DNA from: Heterocephalus glaber
Lineage: Eukaryota; Chordata; Mammalia; Rodentia; Bathyergidae
DNA length: 64,000 nucleotides
Assembly: GCF_000247695.1 (NCBI RefSeq)
Contig: NW_004624805.1
Location: 6,121,666-6,185,665, forward strand
Direction: 5' to 3'
The notes below the pieces were generated by a model. That model made no database searches, was not told the origin of the DNA, and saw only the letters and a list, made by a program, of their open reading frames with translations. A program made the position numbers and the translations under genes. Below are positions 33,861-44,850 of this stretch, piece by piece (within the stretch, counting starts at the first letter, position 1; each line of letters begins with the position of its first letter).

Positions 33861-35059
33861 AAGTATATGCATGCAAGTCTATGAAAGAGCTCAGCAACAT
33901 TAAATCAGGAAATATTTTGAGTCAACCCTAGGGTCCCATTTTAAAAAAACATCCACAAATTCATAATCCTGCTTTGTGTAGCTGGAATTGACACATTTTG
34001 TAGGAAACAGGCAATTCAGAGTCTGGTGTCTGACCTGTCCTGCTTGCCTTCGATGTGAGTATTTTTCTGCTCTTTGCCTTGCTATTTCTTCTCATTAGTT
34101 TTCAGTAGCTTCCCTTCTGTCTAGATGAAAATTAAATTAAAATCCTATATAAGAGCATACAGAGATCAAAGGGAAGAGAAAATATTAAAGAAAAAGAAAA
34201 TAGGAAGAAAAGACAAATTTTGATGATGAAACCTGGCAGAAGAACTATAAGCAAAGCTGTCAGTGTCCAAATCCTTTCAGATTTTTTTCCCCATCAAAGG
34301 ACTGACACACAAAGCTCATGTGTTTCCACTATTAGCAGGCAAAGGCTTTCAAACTACTTCAAAAACCTGTGCCATCCACCAATAAGACTGACGCTAACAT
34401 CAAAGTATGCAGCCTGAAGGGAGAGAGAGAGAGAGAGAGAAAGGCAGTCCTGGAAGATCCTGGAGCATTAGACCTGGGAGGAAAGCACTGCTGGAAATAA
34501 AAAATCCAGATTACAAAACAAGTAGAGTCTTTTAATGTTCAAGAGAGCTTTTTCTTGTTTAAGTTTTCCTCATTGGAGAAGAATATGAGTGGTTTCAGAT
34601 GTTAATCCCATCATGGAGGGGAGGAAAAACCCTCCGGAGTATTATTTTTTCATGTGGCTCAGTGTTAACAGGCCCTTTAAAGCTGGAAGAAACTCCTAAG
34701 CTCCCTGGGACGGATTTCAAGAAGCGTCCCTAGGACGGGCCACTCAGAACCCTGTCGTCAGTCTAGGCAGGGCGGGGCCACCCCACTCCCTGAACCACTG
34801 CCCCCCACCAGTGAGGAGAGACCCTGACCGTGCGTTCAAGGCTTCATGGCCCAACTCCTCCCGGTCAGTCTGTCCGTTCAGCTGGGCTCTGGTCCCTCCA
34901 CCGCCTGCACAGAGCCAGGCGATAACGAGAATGTGGTTTTCATCAGCCCGCCTTCCTCCAAGGATGTCGGATAACTGAGGCGGCATAGAGAGGAAAATGA
35001 AAAACAAATACAAAAAGGAGCTCACGTCCTTTCCATGGGCCACCCATGGTATCGCACTG
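33861..35059. other. Single-copy DNA with (GA)n at 34419-34442
   Basis: A short GA run (about 11 units) follows a gene-free stretch. 34740-35040 is relatively G+C rich without a supported exon. Confidence 0.5.
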
Positions 35060-35400
35060 TGTGTAAGAACCAGAATTTACTTATTTCTCTATCGACTGCA
35101 TATTTAGGTTACTTCCCGTTAAATTCCTACTATCTGTAGTGACCTAAATCTGGATGTTGAAATAAGAAACTGTGTAGATACAAATTTTTACTCACTTCAG
35201 AAATTTTCTGCAGGAATGATTTCTGGAAGTGGTATCCTTGGTTAGACCTTGCACATTTAAATTTCAGATGCTACCTAATTATCCTTCAAAAAGTTTACCA
35301 GTTTATAATTACATCAAGAAGGAAAGATTTGCAAATTTTCTGGGTGCTGTTGTGTAGATAATCATTTTCAGATTTCCCTATTAGATCGTATACATTTTTC
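35060..35400 (-). mobile_element. Old L1M fragment, antisense
   Basis: gcaggaatgatttctggaag, tggtatccttggttagacc, gctacctaattatccttc, aagtttaccagtttataatt is the antisense L1M ORF2-end order, strongly diverged. Confidence 0.5.
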
Positions 35401-35574
35401 CCCTTCATTACTTTTACACGACTAGAGTCTCCAACCAAATGTTTCAGAAGGGTAACATCAGCATCTTTGTCCAGATCTTATCTTTATTGGTATTGTTTCT
35501 GTAGTTGCACCAGTAAATATAATATTTACTGTGGGCTTCTCATAAATATCTTTTATTACATTAAAATAATTATT

Positions 35575-35848
35575 TAAATCAGACCCACAAGCTTAAACAT
35601 TGCATGGTTTCTCTTCCACGAGAAATTCAAAGTGTGAATACTTTAAGGAGCGAAATAAAAGAGACCTAATAGGACACAGGGAGGCTGATCTTTTGCAAAT
35701 GGAAAAAGGGCTAAGAGATGGAAGAGGAGGAAGCGAGGGCGGGGAAGGGACATGAAAAGAAGGAAGATGAGTTATGCACATGCACCAACTCCCCACGGTG
35801 AACGCAATCGCTATGCACTGCAAAGATGCACGAATAAAAAAAAACTGT
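35575..35848 (+). mobile_element. L1 3' end, sense
   Basis: tcagacccacaagcttaaac, cattgcatggtttctcttcc, then a G-rich purine tract (about 35715-35750), then gcaccaactccccacggtga and gatgcacgaataaaaaaaaa. Parallel to 32600-32890; ends in an A run. Confidence 0.88.
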
Positions 35849-36215
35849 TACAGGCTGAATGGTTTTATCTCCCCAAAATTCCCCTGTTCAAGTCCTGACA
35901 CCAAATGTGATGGTATTTGGAGTTGGGGCCTTGGTAGATAATTAGCTTTAGATGAGGGTAAGAGTGAGAGTCCTGTAATGGTATTAGTGCCTTTTTGAGA
36001 AGGAGACAAAGGTCTTCCCCTCCGTACCCACCCCTGCCCCTAGTGAGGACGCAGGGCTAGGGCAGCCATTGGCCATGCAGGAAGAGGCTCTCACAAGAGC
36101 CTGACCATGTTGTCACTCTGGCCTTGGACTTCCAGCCTCCAGAACTGTGGGAGCAAGTTTCTGCTGTTTAAGCCCTGCTCTCTGTGGGGTTTCGCTGTGG
36201 CAGGTGGAGCAGACC
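35849..36215 (+). mobile_element. MLT1-type MaLR LTR, sense
   Basis: ttacaggctgaatggttt, cccctgttcaagtcctgac, ggtatttggagttggggcc, gcctttttgagaaggagac, acttccagcctccagaactg, tttctgctgtttaagccctg. It begins directly at the A tail of the preceding L1, so the L1 may have inserted at its edge. Confidence 0.82.
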
Positions 36216-36700
36216 GATTCAACAGCTTTCTTTTGACTCACTAAGCATGGGTCCACCTCCAAATTCTGGAAAGCCCAGTTATCACGAGCTTAAACGTTGC
36301 AGGCAGTGGGTTTTTAAAAAACCTCAGGAGCTTCAGAGTTTCAGGGATTCCCAGGCTGAGGCTGTTCAGTGCCTTCCAGATTCATCCAGGATCCTCTCAT
36401 CTCTTCTCTCTCCATTCCCATTTAAGAATTCTTGTCATTTCTCGTGATTCCCAAAAGGCCGCCACAGTTCCAAGTGTTTTATTCAGACAATATTTTGAAG
36501 CAGAAATGGGAATTTTTATGACTTTCTCAAAGTGCAGAAGTCCGTCCACTCCTCTGAAACACGCTTACATTCAAAATTGTCATCAACAATGAGCTCGCTG
36601 TCATGGGCTTGCTTCAGTGAAGTTTCACCTGGGGACAGGAGGAATACATTCCGACGATGTGTGGTACAACATGGGCACTGTGATTAGTAAAAATGTATTC
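36216..36700. other. Single-copy DNA
   Basis: Nothing recognised. Confidence 0.45.
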
Positions 36701-36781
36701 TTGGGGCCGGGGATTTAGCTCAGTGGTGCCGCTGCCTGCCTCACAAGCATAAGGTCTCGAGTTTGATCCCCAGTACCACAC
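36701..36781 (+). mobile_element. ID SINE
   Basis: ttggggccggggatttagct, gctgcctgcctcacaagc, gagtttgatccccagtacc, short ca-rich tail. Box-like words intact. Only weak flanking similarity (attcttg/aatcttg). Confidence 0.92.
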
Positions 36782-37009
36782 AATCTTGAAAATTGCTAAG
36801 AGAGTACATTTAGGTGTTCTTACCACATACACGCACATAAAAAGATATATGAAAAAAGTGTAAATTAGCCTCACTCAGTCATTCCACTCATACACATAAT
36901 TATCATGTTGTACATGATAAACATACATACTCTGTGTTAAAATGAATAAATAAATAAATAAGAGACTTACCATTCTGGCTGAAAAGTTAGCCTTTCCTGG
37001 CAGACTGGC
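36782..37009. other. Single-copy DNA
   Basis: Contains a short AAATA repeat (aataaataaataaataag, about 36943-36961). Confidence 0.45.
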
Positions 37010-37305
37010 TGTATTATAATCCATTGCTGCATAACAAACATTTTGTTTCACACAGTCTGTGAGGGGCCGTGTCTGGGAGTGGCTTAGCTGGGTAGCTGTT
37101 CAGGGTCTTTGATGAGGCTAAAGTACAGGTGTCAGATGAGGTGGCCATCATCGAAGGCTTGGCTGGGACTCTACTTCCAAAATGGCTCGCCAACATGGCC
37201 GCTGGCTAGGGGCAAGGGAAGAGCTGCTCTGCCTTTCGAGACTTACGCTGTGGGGTCACATGCTGTCAGCTCCACTTTACTCAACAGAAATGCCACCTTT
37301 TGAAG
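37010..37305 (-). mobile_element. Ancient LTR (ERVL/MaLR class), antisense
   Basis: aatccattgctgcataacaa, gtgtctgggagtggcttag, ctgggtagctgttcagggtc, gaaggcttggctgggactc, ttccaaaatggctcgcc is the order of an old mammalian LTR read in reverse. The subfamily is uncertain. Confidence 0.6.
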
Positions 37306-37311
37306 AGAGGA

Positions 37312-37676
37312 TCATTTGGATTTGGACCATGCCTCAGAGACCTGTGTTAAGAGTTTGGTCCTCAGCCTGTGGTGCCATCAGGAGGTGACAGAACTTTCAG
37401 AGATGGGGCCCAGTGGGAAGTCCTCAGGTCACTGGGGGTGTGCCTTTGAGCGGGTCTGTGGGTCCCTGGTCCCTTCCTCTTCTCTTTTGCTTCCTGGCTA
37501 TAATGGAGGTGGGACCACTCCTGCCACATTGTGCTGCTTTACCACAGGCCCAAAGCAAATGGGCCAACTGATCAACATCTGGAACCTTCAAGACTGTGAA
37601 CTAAAATAAATGTTTTCTCTTTATGACTTGATTATTTTAGGTCTTTTGTTACTGTAACAGAAAGTTGACTAACACA
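37312..37676 (+). mobile_element. MT-type MaLR LTR, sense
   Basis: ttggtcctcagcctgtggtg, ccatcaggaggtgacagaac, tcaggtcactgggggtgtgc, cacaggcccaaagcaaatgg, actaaaataaatgttttctc, acagaaagttgactaacaca. Confidence 0.88.
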
Positions 37677-39224
37677 GAGGCATATCAAAGAATCTGTGGA
37701 CCTATTTCCAAATCACTGCAGTTGCTATCTAGGGTAGTAAAGATGGGCTTCCTTTAGGAAAGAAGTAAGGGTGACCGATGAGGAGAGATTTGGGTTTTTT
37801 CTACCTTCCAGTCCTAATGTGTTAGTTTTATTTTTTACTTAATTAGAATATTTGAATTTTATAAAAACATTTTCAACTATAAAGTGAGTTCGGATTTTTC
37901 TGTTGGAATTTTTTCATGTTTGATTACATTGTTAGATTTTTCCTAACATTGAGACAGCTTATTAGTGAGATGCACTCTTTAGTGTCATTCTATATCAGGA
38001 CTTTTTATACATTGTTGATAGATTTTCCATTTATGCTCAAAGGCGTGACTGGCTGCTGCTTCTTGTATTTTCCTTGTCCAATTTTGGTGTCAAGGATACA
38101 CATGACTCAAAATACTTTGGGTAGCTTTTTCCCTTTTTCTAGTCTCTGAAAAGTGGGCTGTGTCTAGTTTTGCCGCTTGCTGTCTGTTTCTGCTATCCTT
38201 GCCTGGCCTTTTTGACTAGAAGGTATCTTTTAAACTGAAATTATGTCTTAAGTGAGTAGAATTTTCTTCTGCAACTTCTTTTTTCTCTGTGGCTTTACAA
38301 GGACCCCACCATTATAGTCTTTCTGATTTATTTAGCAAACTGATTTTCATGATTTATTTTGATGAGAAATGTCACAGTTTCAATAGGATCCCAGCCTCGC
38401 TCTTCTGTAAAATCGTCATTCACTATCTCTCCAATAATGAGGTGCTCACTTTGGGTCTGTGGCTCTGCTGACTCTAAGTGGAAGTTCTGGAAGGGAGATG
38501 GCAGCTTGCTTCTCTGGCAGCCTCTCCTGCATGTGTTTGGAGTCCCGGGCATGGGCTCTGCTTTCTCCTTTGCACTGTGTCCTGCGGGCTTTCTCCACAG
38601 GACTGGTTTGCTAATGCTCTTCTTCCTCGGTCTCCACCACTGTTATGGAGTCATCTCTTTTACTCTTTACTCTTTGGAAATTTCAAGTGAGATTTTGGGA
38701 GGGAGGAAAATAAACCCATGGATAGTCTTACTCAGTCTGCTATTTAGGCTGAAAGTCTGTTACTGTCCATGTGGAATTTGACCTTGGATAGCAAGTACCA
38801 TAACTATGGAACTTAGAAACCGTTGTCTTCAAAAATACATATTGTATTGTGGATTTCACTATATAAGTAGTATATGCATATTATGGAAAACTTGGGAAGT
38901 GCAAGACAATAAAATGAAGAAAAAAGATGTATTGCCCAATCACCTTAAAATAATGACTTTTACCAAGTTTGAGAATTTTCTTGCAATTCTATTAAATATA
39001 TATCTGTAATCATATAGTATACATAATCTCACACCTTTTTGCTTAGCTCTATGCCAGTGCTATTGCATGTTAGTAATAAAATATCATTTAAAAGTTATAG
39101 GGTCTGTTGTTCTAGAATTTTGGTTTTGTAATCTGATTGTTTTCTTAGAGCATATATATTATATGTAAAATATGTATACATATTAATACACATATATATA
39201 TGTGTGATATTTTAAGGGGCCAAG
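37677..39224. other. Single-copy DNA with possible old L1 debris
   Basis: 37900-38160 and 38830-39090 have words suggestive of old L1M (aattttggtgtcaaggatac; cttgggaagtgcaagac). These are too diverged to claim. The remainder is unassigned and no exon is supported. Confidence 0.4.
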
Positions 39225-39332
39225 TCTCGGGTGTTGCCTTGGCTGGTCCAAACTCCTGGCCTCAAGCAATCCCCCTGGCTCAGCCTCCCAAGTAGCTGGA
39301 ACCACAGGTGAGAGCTGCCACACCCTGCCCAG
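39225..39332 (-). mobile_element. B1/7SL-type SINE, antisense
   Basis: gggtgttgccttggctggtc, actcctggcctcaagcaatc, cctcccaagtagctggaacc, acaggtgagagctgccacac. No clear ID part; monomeric. Confidence 0.78.
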
Positions 39333-39676
39333 TTCCTGTTTCCTGCTGCCTTCCAGGGCCTCGACTGTTTTCTCTGCCCCAGGATTGCTCCTGTTTGTCT
39401 CTCCTTGAGGCTTTCTGTTGTTTCCCTTGCTGAACTGAGTCTGAATCATCGCTGCACTCTTCCCACCATGGCAGCCCAGGGGTCCCTTCTCTGCTCAGTG
39501 CGGTAGTCGCCCTGGTTTCCTTCTTCCTTCTCCTCTACTGGACACCTCAGAACGCCAAGGGTTGGGATTGCTGTGCGGGCTGCTTTTTGGAGGCGAAGGT
39601 CATTGAGCACTGGTCAGTCAGATTGGGTTTCTGGTGAATGAATCTGCCCTTCTTCCCCCTCCTCCTCTTCTCCCTC
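39333..39676. other. Single-copy DNA
   Basis: Nothing recognised; pyrimidine-rich towards its right end. Confidence 0.4.
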
Positions 39677-39696
39677 CTTTCTTTCTTTCTTTCTTT

Positions 39697-39739
<43 letters not shown>

Positions 39740-39770
39740 CTCTTTCTTTCTCTCTTTCTTTTCTTTTTTT
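39677..39770. repeat. (CTTT)n microsatellite
   Basis: About 20 CTTT/TTCT units with a few CTCT interruptions. It sits where the poly-A tail complement of the adjacent antisense SINE belongs. The lysine/glutamate-rich frame on minus is repeat translation. Confidence 0.95.
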
Positions 39771-39956
39771 ATTTGCTGTACAGGCTCTGAACTCAGATTC
39801 TTCACACTGGGATACATGTTCAGATCTTTTTAATTTTTATTTCGAGACAGGGTCTCACTAAATCACTATGTTGCCCAGGGTGGACATGAACTTGTGATCC
39901 TCCTGCCTCAGCTTCCTTGAGTACTGGAATTAGGTGTGTGCCACCACACTTGGCTT
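39771..39956 (-). mobile_element. B1-dID-type SINE, antisense
   Basis: Diverged ID part (tttgctgtacaggctctgaa) then B1 part: ttcgagacagggtctcacta, tatgttgcccagggtggac, gaacttgtgatcctcctgc, ctcagcttccttgagtactg, gtgtgccaccacacttgg. Confidence 0.85.
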
Positions 39957-40124
39957 CTTCTGTAATTTATGTAAAGCCCTGCGATGGTGTTACTCTGTCT
40001 GGGCAGTGGCATTTCTGACTCCATCAGCCAGTTTTCCCTGAGCTTCAGACTTGTTCCCAAGTTCAGGATGTAGCCAGCAGTCACCTCCTTCCCTTTAGCT
40101 GGTCCTCTCCAAGGACTTCTTCTA
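39957..40124. other. Short unassigned interval
   Basis: Nothing recognised. Confidence 0.4.
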
Positions 40125-40432
40125 CTTAAAAAAAAAATAGTTTTCTTGAGATGTAACTAACGCACACTAAAATTCATCCTTTTATAGTATCCAATTCAGT
40201 GTTATTTAGTATATTCAGAATTGTACAAGCATCGCTACCACCTGATTTTAGAACCCTTTCATCACCGCGAAAAAGAAATTCTACTCTAGCAAGCTTCTCC
40301 CTGCCCCCTCGCCTCCATTCTCCAATGACTACTTGTCTGCTCCTTTTCTTGGTGGATCTACCTGGTCAGGACATTTCATATAATTTCTGATCTCTCCTGA
40401 TTAGTTTCTTTCAGTGAGCTTGATGTTGCATC
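40125..40432 (-). mobile_element. L1M 3' fragment, antisense
   Basis: tcatccttttatagtatcca, attcagtgttatttagtata, ttcagaattgtacaagcatc, catcaccgcgaaaaagaaat, ggtcaggacatttcatataa is the classical antisense order of mid-age mammalian L1 (L1MB/MC). It may continue at 41030-41100 beyond the inserted DNA element. Confidence 0.8.
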
Positions 40433-40990
40433 AACCTGTCACCTCTTTACTGTCCTGCATGGCCTCATGATGGGAACATGTGTTAGGCTTGGTGTGCGGC
40501 CCAGGACACACCCAGGCCTATATATAGGGCGTAGCCTGTTGCTTCTAGGGCCATGGTAAACAAAATGACACAAGATTAAATTAAGCACAAGAAAAAACAA
40601 TGTGATCCAGAGATGAGGTTGACAGATGTGTGGGTACTGCTAAGCAGCACACTGTGAACATAAACATTTCCACAGTAGGGAGAGTGCACTCTGACAGAAA
40701 GCGTGGTACCCTGAAGACTTGAATCAGGAGCATAGCCACTATTCGTCAAGTTTATGTGCTGTACATAACTGTGGGTGGTGTGCTTTCTCATGACTGGCTG
40801 GCGGAAGGTTTGTTCACACCAGTGCCACACAAACACGTCCGGAGTGCATGGCCCTGTGACGCTGTGCTGGATGCAGCATCACCAGGTGACCAGAGTTTTA
40901 CAAGCCCGCTCCAATCTATGGAACCACCATTGCATGTATGATGGTCCATTCTTGACCGAAATGTTATTACGTGGTACATGACTGTATTTC
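40433..40990 (-). mobile_element. DNA-transposon-like element inserted in L1M
   Basis: On minus it begins acagtcatgtaccacgtaat then aacatttcggtcaagaatgg, and continues with accatcatacatgcaatggt. Its far end contains gcaacaggctacgccctata. This terminus is a familiar one among mammalian non-autonomous DNA transposons, but I cannot name the family securely. It separates the L1M pieces at 40125-40432 and about 41030-41100. Confidence 0.55.
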
Positions 40991-41100
40991 CAAATAATGC
41001 TCTGTTGTGTGGCTGTATAAACAAATACACTTTGTTTATTCATTCATCAGAGAACTGACATTGGTGTTGTTTATATACTTCTGGCTGTTGTGTATATTGC

Positions 41101-41579
41101 TGCAATGTCTCGGGTTTTAAGAGGGTTTAGGAGCAGACAAGAGAAGGTTCTTAGATTCTTCTTGGTCTTTCCCATCCTCCTGCCCACCTCCCCACCCCCA
41201 GTGGGCTTGGTTGGCTTTGCTTTCTTCCTCCTGCATTTTCTGTTCTCAAAAAAATTTCCTTTATGGCCCAGTTACTTTACTTCCATTGTCCCAGGGGATC
41301 CCCATTACTGGTGAAAAGCTCCTCCTGCCCACAGGAATTTGCTGCTTTTCTTTCTACATCCTCTTCTCCTCTCTACCCCAACTTCCCTTTCTCGCCGGGC
41401 TGAGGTGGGTTATTGGAAAAGCTTAGAATTTCCTCCTCCCCCCACTTGGGGGTGCAGGGGTAGCAGCTAATGTAAGTGACTTGCTGCTCTTAAGCAAGTA
41501 CTGTGACAGGAAGTTGGCTTCTCTCTGAGTTCAGCACCCCCCTCCCCCCATTTTTACATGTTTTTACTCATTTCATTCG
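41101..41579. other. Single-copy DNA
   Basis: C-rich stretches at 41175-41200 and 41430-41450. No gene recognised. Confidence 0.45.
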
Positions 41580-41850
41580 TTTTAAGTGGAAAGCTATTTT
41601 GCAACTTGTTTTCACTCTTTCTGGGATAATTTCCAGGTGATTCTCCAAAACTGGTCACAAGCTATTTATTTAATTGCTGTATAATAGTCTATTGAGTGAG
41701 CATAACATGATTTATTTAAGAACCCATCCCTATTTTTGAACTTTTTTCCATTTTGTCTATTTATAAAGAGAGCCAGGAGAAGCATATTTTGCAAACCTTT
41801 TTTTTTTTTTCTTTTCTGGCAATAAATTTCTTAGGCTAAGATGTTTAATT
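41580..41850 (-). mobile_element. Old L1M fragment, antisense
   Basis: tttctgggataatttccagg, aattgctgtataatagtcta, aagaacccatccctattttt, aataaatttcttaggctaag follow the antisense L1ME/MC 3' region. Diverged. Confidence 0.55.
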
Positions 41851-41859
41851 ACCTGACTG

Positions 41860-41979
41860 AAGGATAAGATAATTTTTTTTTTTTTTTTGGCACCGGGGAT
41901 CGAACTTGGGACCTTGCGCTTGTGAGGCAGGTGGTGGAACCACTGAGCTAAATCCCTGGCCCAAGGATAAAATAATTTT
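41860..41979. repeat. Target duplication pair around ID SINE
   Basis: AAGGATAAGATAATTTT at 41860-41876 and AAGGATAAAATAATTTT at 41963-41979, one mismatch in 17. Confidence 0.88.
41877..41962 (-). mobile_element. ID SINE, antisense
   Basis: T tail, then ggcaccggggatcgaacttg, ggaccttgcgcttgtgaggc, aaccactgagctaaatccc. Box-like words intact on minus. Flanked by a 17-bp duplication. Confidence 0.95.
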
Positions 41980-42773
41980 AAGGTTCTTGAAACTTCTATG
42001 TCACGTTGTGTCCAAGAATGATTGTTCTAATTTGCATGCCTATCAGACGGAGTAAGCACAACTTTCTGATAGAATCCTTGCTTAGGAACACAAATCAACA
42101 AAACAAACAATTATGCTCAATTTTAGAATTTATAGTAGAAATGGTTAGAAAGAATATAGAAATTTCTCCTTTTCTGTGTTCTAAGTCCTTCTTTTGTTTC
42201 TGTAATTAATCTGTTCTAGTGAAAAAACAATTTTAACATTTACATAGAAACTCATCTTCTGTATTAGAAAACTTCATAATAATAAAATAGCTTAAAAATA
42301 ATTACCAATAGGAAATTTTATAGACTAGTATCTCAAGGTTGATTTTCAAATCAGTAAGAGGTTTTTTAAAGGGATATTGAAAATTTTACTCATAAATATC
42401 ATGAAGTCATTTAAAGTATTTTTGCAAAGTTAAAAAACCATATCTGGTTATTTGGATCAAGATCCAGGCCAAATTTGGGGTGACAAAATGTGTAGGAATC
42501 AATTTTATTTGTGTTTGTATATAAATGAAATTTATTTCAAGAAATACGTAGCTAACATTGAGCAGACCAAGGGAATGGTGGCATCATTTTTTAGGAAGAT
42601 GCCAGGCTCCTTATTTTAATACCATTGTCCCATATATCTATTTTACTACGTAAAATCAGGTAAACAAATAATAAAAATTTGATAGAGTAGCTCAAAGTTG
42701 ATTTTCAAATCATTATGAGATTTAAGACTATAGCAAGTATAGTTAAGGAATATAGCTGAGTAATTGACTCACA
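41980..42773. other. AT-rich single-copy DNA
   Basis: The words gttgattttcaaatca recur at 42339 and 42698, each after a short AG-rich word, which hints at a degenerate internal duplication about 360 bases apart. Otherwise nothing recognised. Confidence 0.4.
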
Positions 42774-43227
42774 TGTTATGGTTTTGATCTAAAGCATCCC
42801 TCCCTGATCTCATGTTTGGAAGGTGATGTGATTATGGAGATGCTACACTTTTGAGTGGATTTTTCCATTGATAAGTTCATAGCTGAATGTGCTCTTAGGA
42901 GATGGGGCCTGGTTGGAAGAGGTGGGCCACTGAGCGTGTGCCTTGGGAGGTTATAGCTCTCTCTCCCTCTCCCTCTCCCTCTCCCTATCCCTCTCCCTAT
43001 CCCTCTCCCTATCCCTCTCCCTATCCCTCTCTCCCTCTTTGTCCTGCCTGGCTGCCATGGGTTCAGCACTTTTCCTCCACCTGGCCCTTCTGCCATGCCA
43101 TTTCTGCCTTGGAGCCTTCAAACCATGGACTCAACCCTCTGATATCATGAGCCAAAATAAACCTCTGTTCCTTTAAGTTGTGTCTGTCAGGTATTTTGTT
43201 CCAGTGACGGGAAAATTGGCTAATACA
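42774..43227 (+). mobile_element. MT-type MaLR LTR, sense, with expanded pyrimidine repeat
   Basis: tgttatggttttgatctaaa, gatggggcctggttggaag, then CT-rich repeat, ctggctgccatgggttcag, aaccatggactcaaccctc, gagccaaaataaacctctg, gtattttgttccagtgacgg, ending taataca. Confidence 0.9.
42955..43040. repeat. (CTCCCT/CTATCC)n tandem repeat in MT LTR
   Basis: Six- to ten-base CTCTCC and CTATCC units, about 8-12 copies, at the same LTR position as the (CT)n of the LTR at 25872-26292. Confidence 0.95.
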
Positions 43228-44044
43228 AATGCATATTTACTCCCTGGACATTTCAGTGAACACACTGACCTATTATGACATAAAACTACTTGGTTTGAAA
43301 TGTATCCATGGTTACATGTTATTTCCTCAGTTTTCCTTGTTTATAATACATTATCATTTACTCACACACCACAGGGCTTAACAGTGGTATTTTTGGCAGA
43401 AGAGGGATAATAGAAAGTAGGATCCAATTCCTTCCTTCATATTACGGCATGCAGCAGATTCAAAGCTGACCGTGCCATACTATTTGTTCTCACGTTTCTG
43501 TTTTAAAATTTTGTGTAATATTTTGTTTCATTATCGCACCATCTCTCGTCTTGTATTTCACTTCAGGACCTGATGCTGTATGCTTCCCCCGCACAGTTGT
43601 AGTATTACAGTGATGGCCCCAGGCTTCCCTCCCTCTAGTCTCAGCATCTGCCCTCCACAGCAAGGAGATGGAGTGACCATCCACCCCATAATACCATGCT
43701 CAGCCAGGGGACTTCTGTCCATCTGGCATAAGCATATCTTTAGGGTAGCCGACAGGAAGGGGTGAGGAGTCCAGGCAGAGCCAAGTGGCTCCAGTCCTGC
43801 CTCGTTACCTGCACCAGACAGTGGCTAGCCAGCTCTCAGTTGTGTGAATTAGTCAGCCAAGACCAGCAAGGCTGCCAAGACTGTCCTCACTCCAGGTGCA
43901 CAAGCCCCAACCTTCTCTGCCCGTGAGGCTTCGGAGCTGTTTGCTATGCAGTGAGATTGTGGCTGTAGGTATAGGCACATGAACTAAAGTCCCATTTCTA
44001 AGCAAATTCCCTTCATGTACATAAAATACCCTTTTAACTAAGCA
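43228..44044. other. Single-copy DNA
   Basis: No gene or repeat recognised. Confidence 0.45.
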
Positions 44045-44400
44045 GAACACAGATGCTTCTTGACTTATGATGGTGTTATACCCTGATTAGCTCATTATAA
44101 GTTGAAAAATATCGTAAGTCAAAAATGCCTTTAATATTTAACTGGTAAACATCACACTCAGCAACACAGTACACCAAAGAGTCTCATTTATTCTCACGGT
44201 CACACGGTTGACTGGGAGATGTTGCTGGATGTCACTGCCCGGTGTCACAAGAAAGGATTGTACCGCTTATGCTCATCAGGGAAAAGATGAAAATTCAAAA
44301 GTGCAAAGTATAGTTTCTACTAAACATGTCTCACTTTTGTGTCACTGTGAACTTCAAAAGTCATAACCCAAATACCCTAAGTCAGGGACTCACTTAGGAA
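44045..44400. mobile_element. Tigger-like (TcMar) DNA transposon remnant
   Basis: The left terminus ttcttgacttatgatggtgt and inner cattataagttgaaaaatat, cgtaagtcaaaaatgccttt are paired with a right terminus cttcaaaagtcataacccaa, ctaagtcagggactcac. Inverted-repeat-like ends with a diverged middle. Confidence 0.75.
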
Positions 44401-44671
44401 AGTACAGCAGTCTAGAATAAAAAGATGTAGACATCATCTTTTCAGGAATCTCCTGTACCCTTGAGAGGCAGTGAGGGGAAAAGAAAGATTTGTATCCATG
44501 TCATTTGATGTGACAGATTTATTAGTACTATAAGACTTGGAAGGATAGATATCGGAGACAGAATTGGATGCTTTTCTGGCTTAAAAAGAGAAGAAAGAAT
44601 TCAGGTAGGTATCTTACAGACAGATGGAGTTTCAATATTAAAGTGCAGTTAAATCGAACAGTTCCTAAGCA
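44401..44671. other. Single-copy DNA
   Basis: Nothing recognised. Confidence 0.4.
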
Positions 44672-44850
44672 GTGCTTCTCGGCCCTGGTTTAGATTAGAA
44701 GCAGTGGGGAGACTTCTAAACATATCCGTGCCCAAGCCCCATTCCAGACTAACTGATAGCCATCTCTGGGCGTGAGGCCAGACTCGCGTATATACTATGT
44801 AACTGCTTCCCCAGGTGTCCTAACGCACAGCTTGGGTTGGCAGAAGCTAT
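44672..44850. mobile_element. MER5A-like hAT MITE
   Basis: agcagtgcttctcggccctg, gtttagattagaagcagtgg, gggagacttctaaacatatc, gtgcccaagccccattccag follow the MER5A layout. The second half (about 44790-44850) is the imperfect inverse. Confidence 0.78.

Noticed and set aside
39614..39861. Lysine/glutamate-rich and phenylalanine/serine-rich open frames
   Set aside because: They translate the (CTTT)n microsatellite.
40515..40530. TATA-box-like word (ctatatatagggcg)
   Set aside because: It lies inside the DNA-transposon-like element with no transcript start evidence and no gene downstream.
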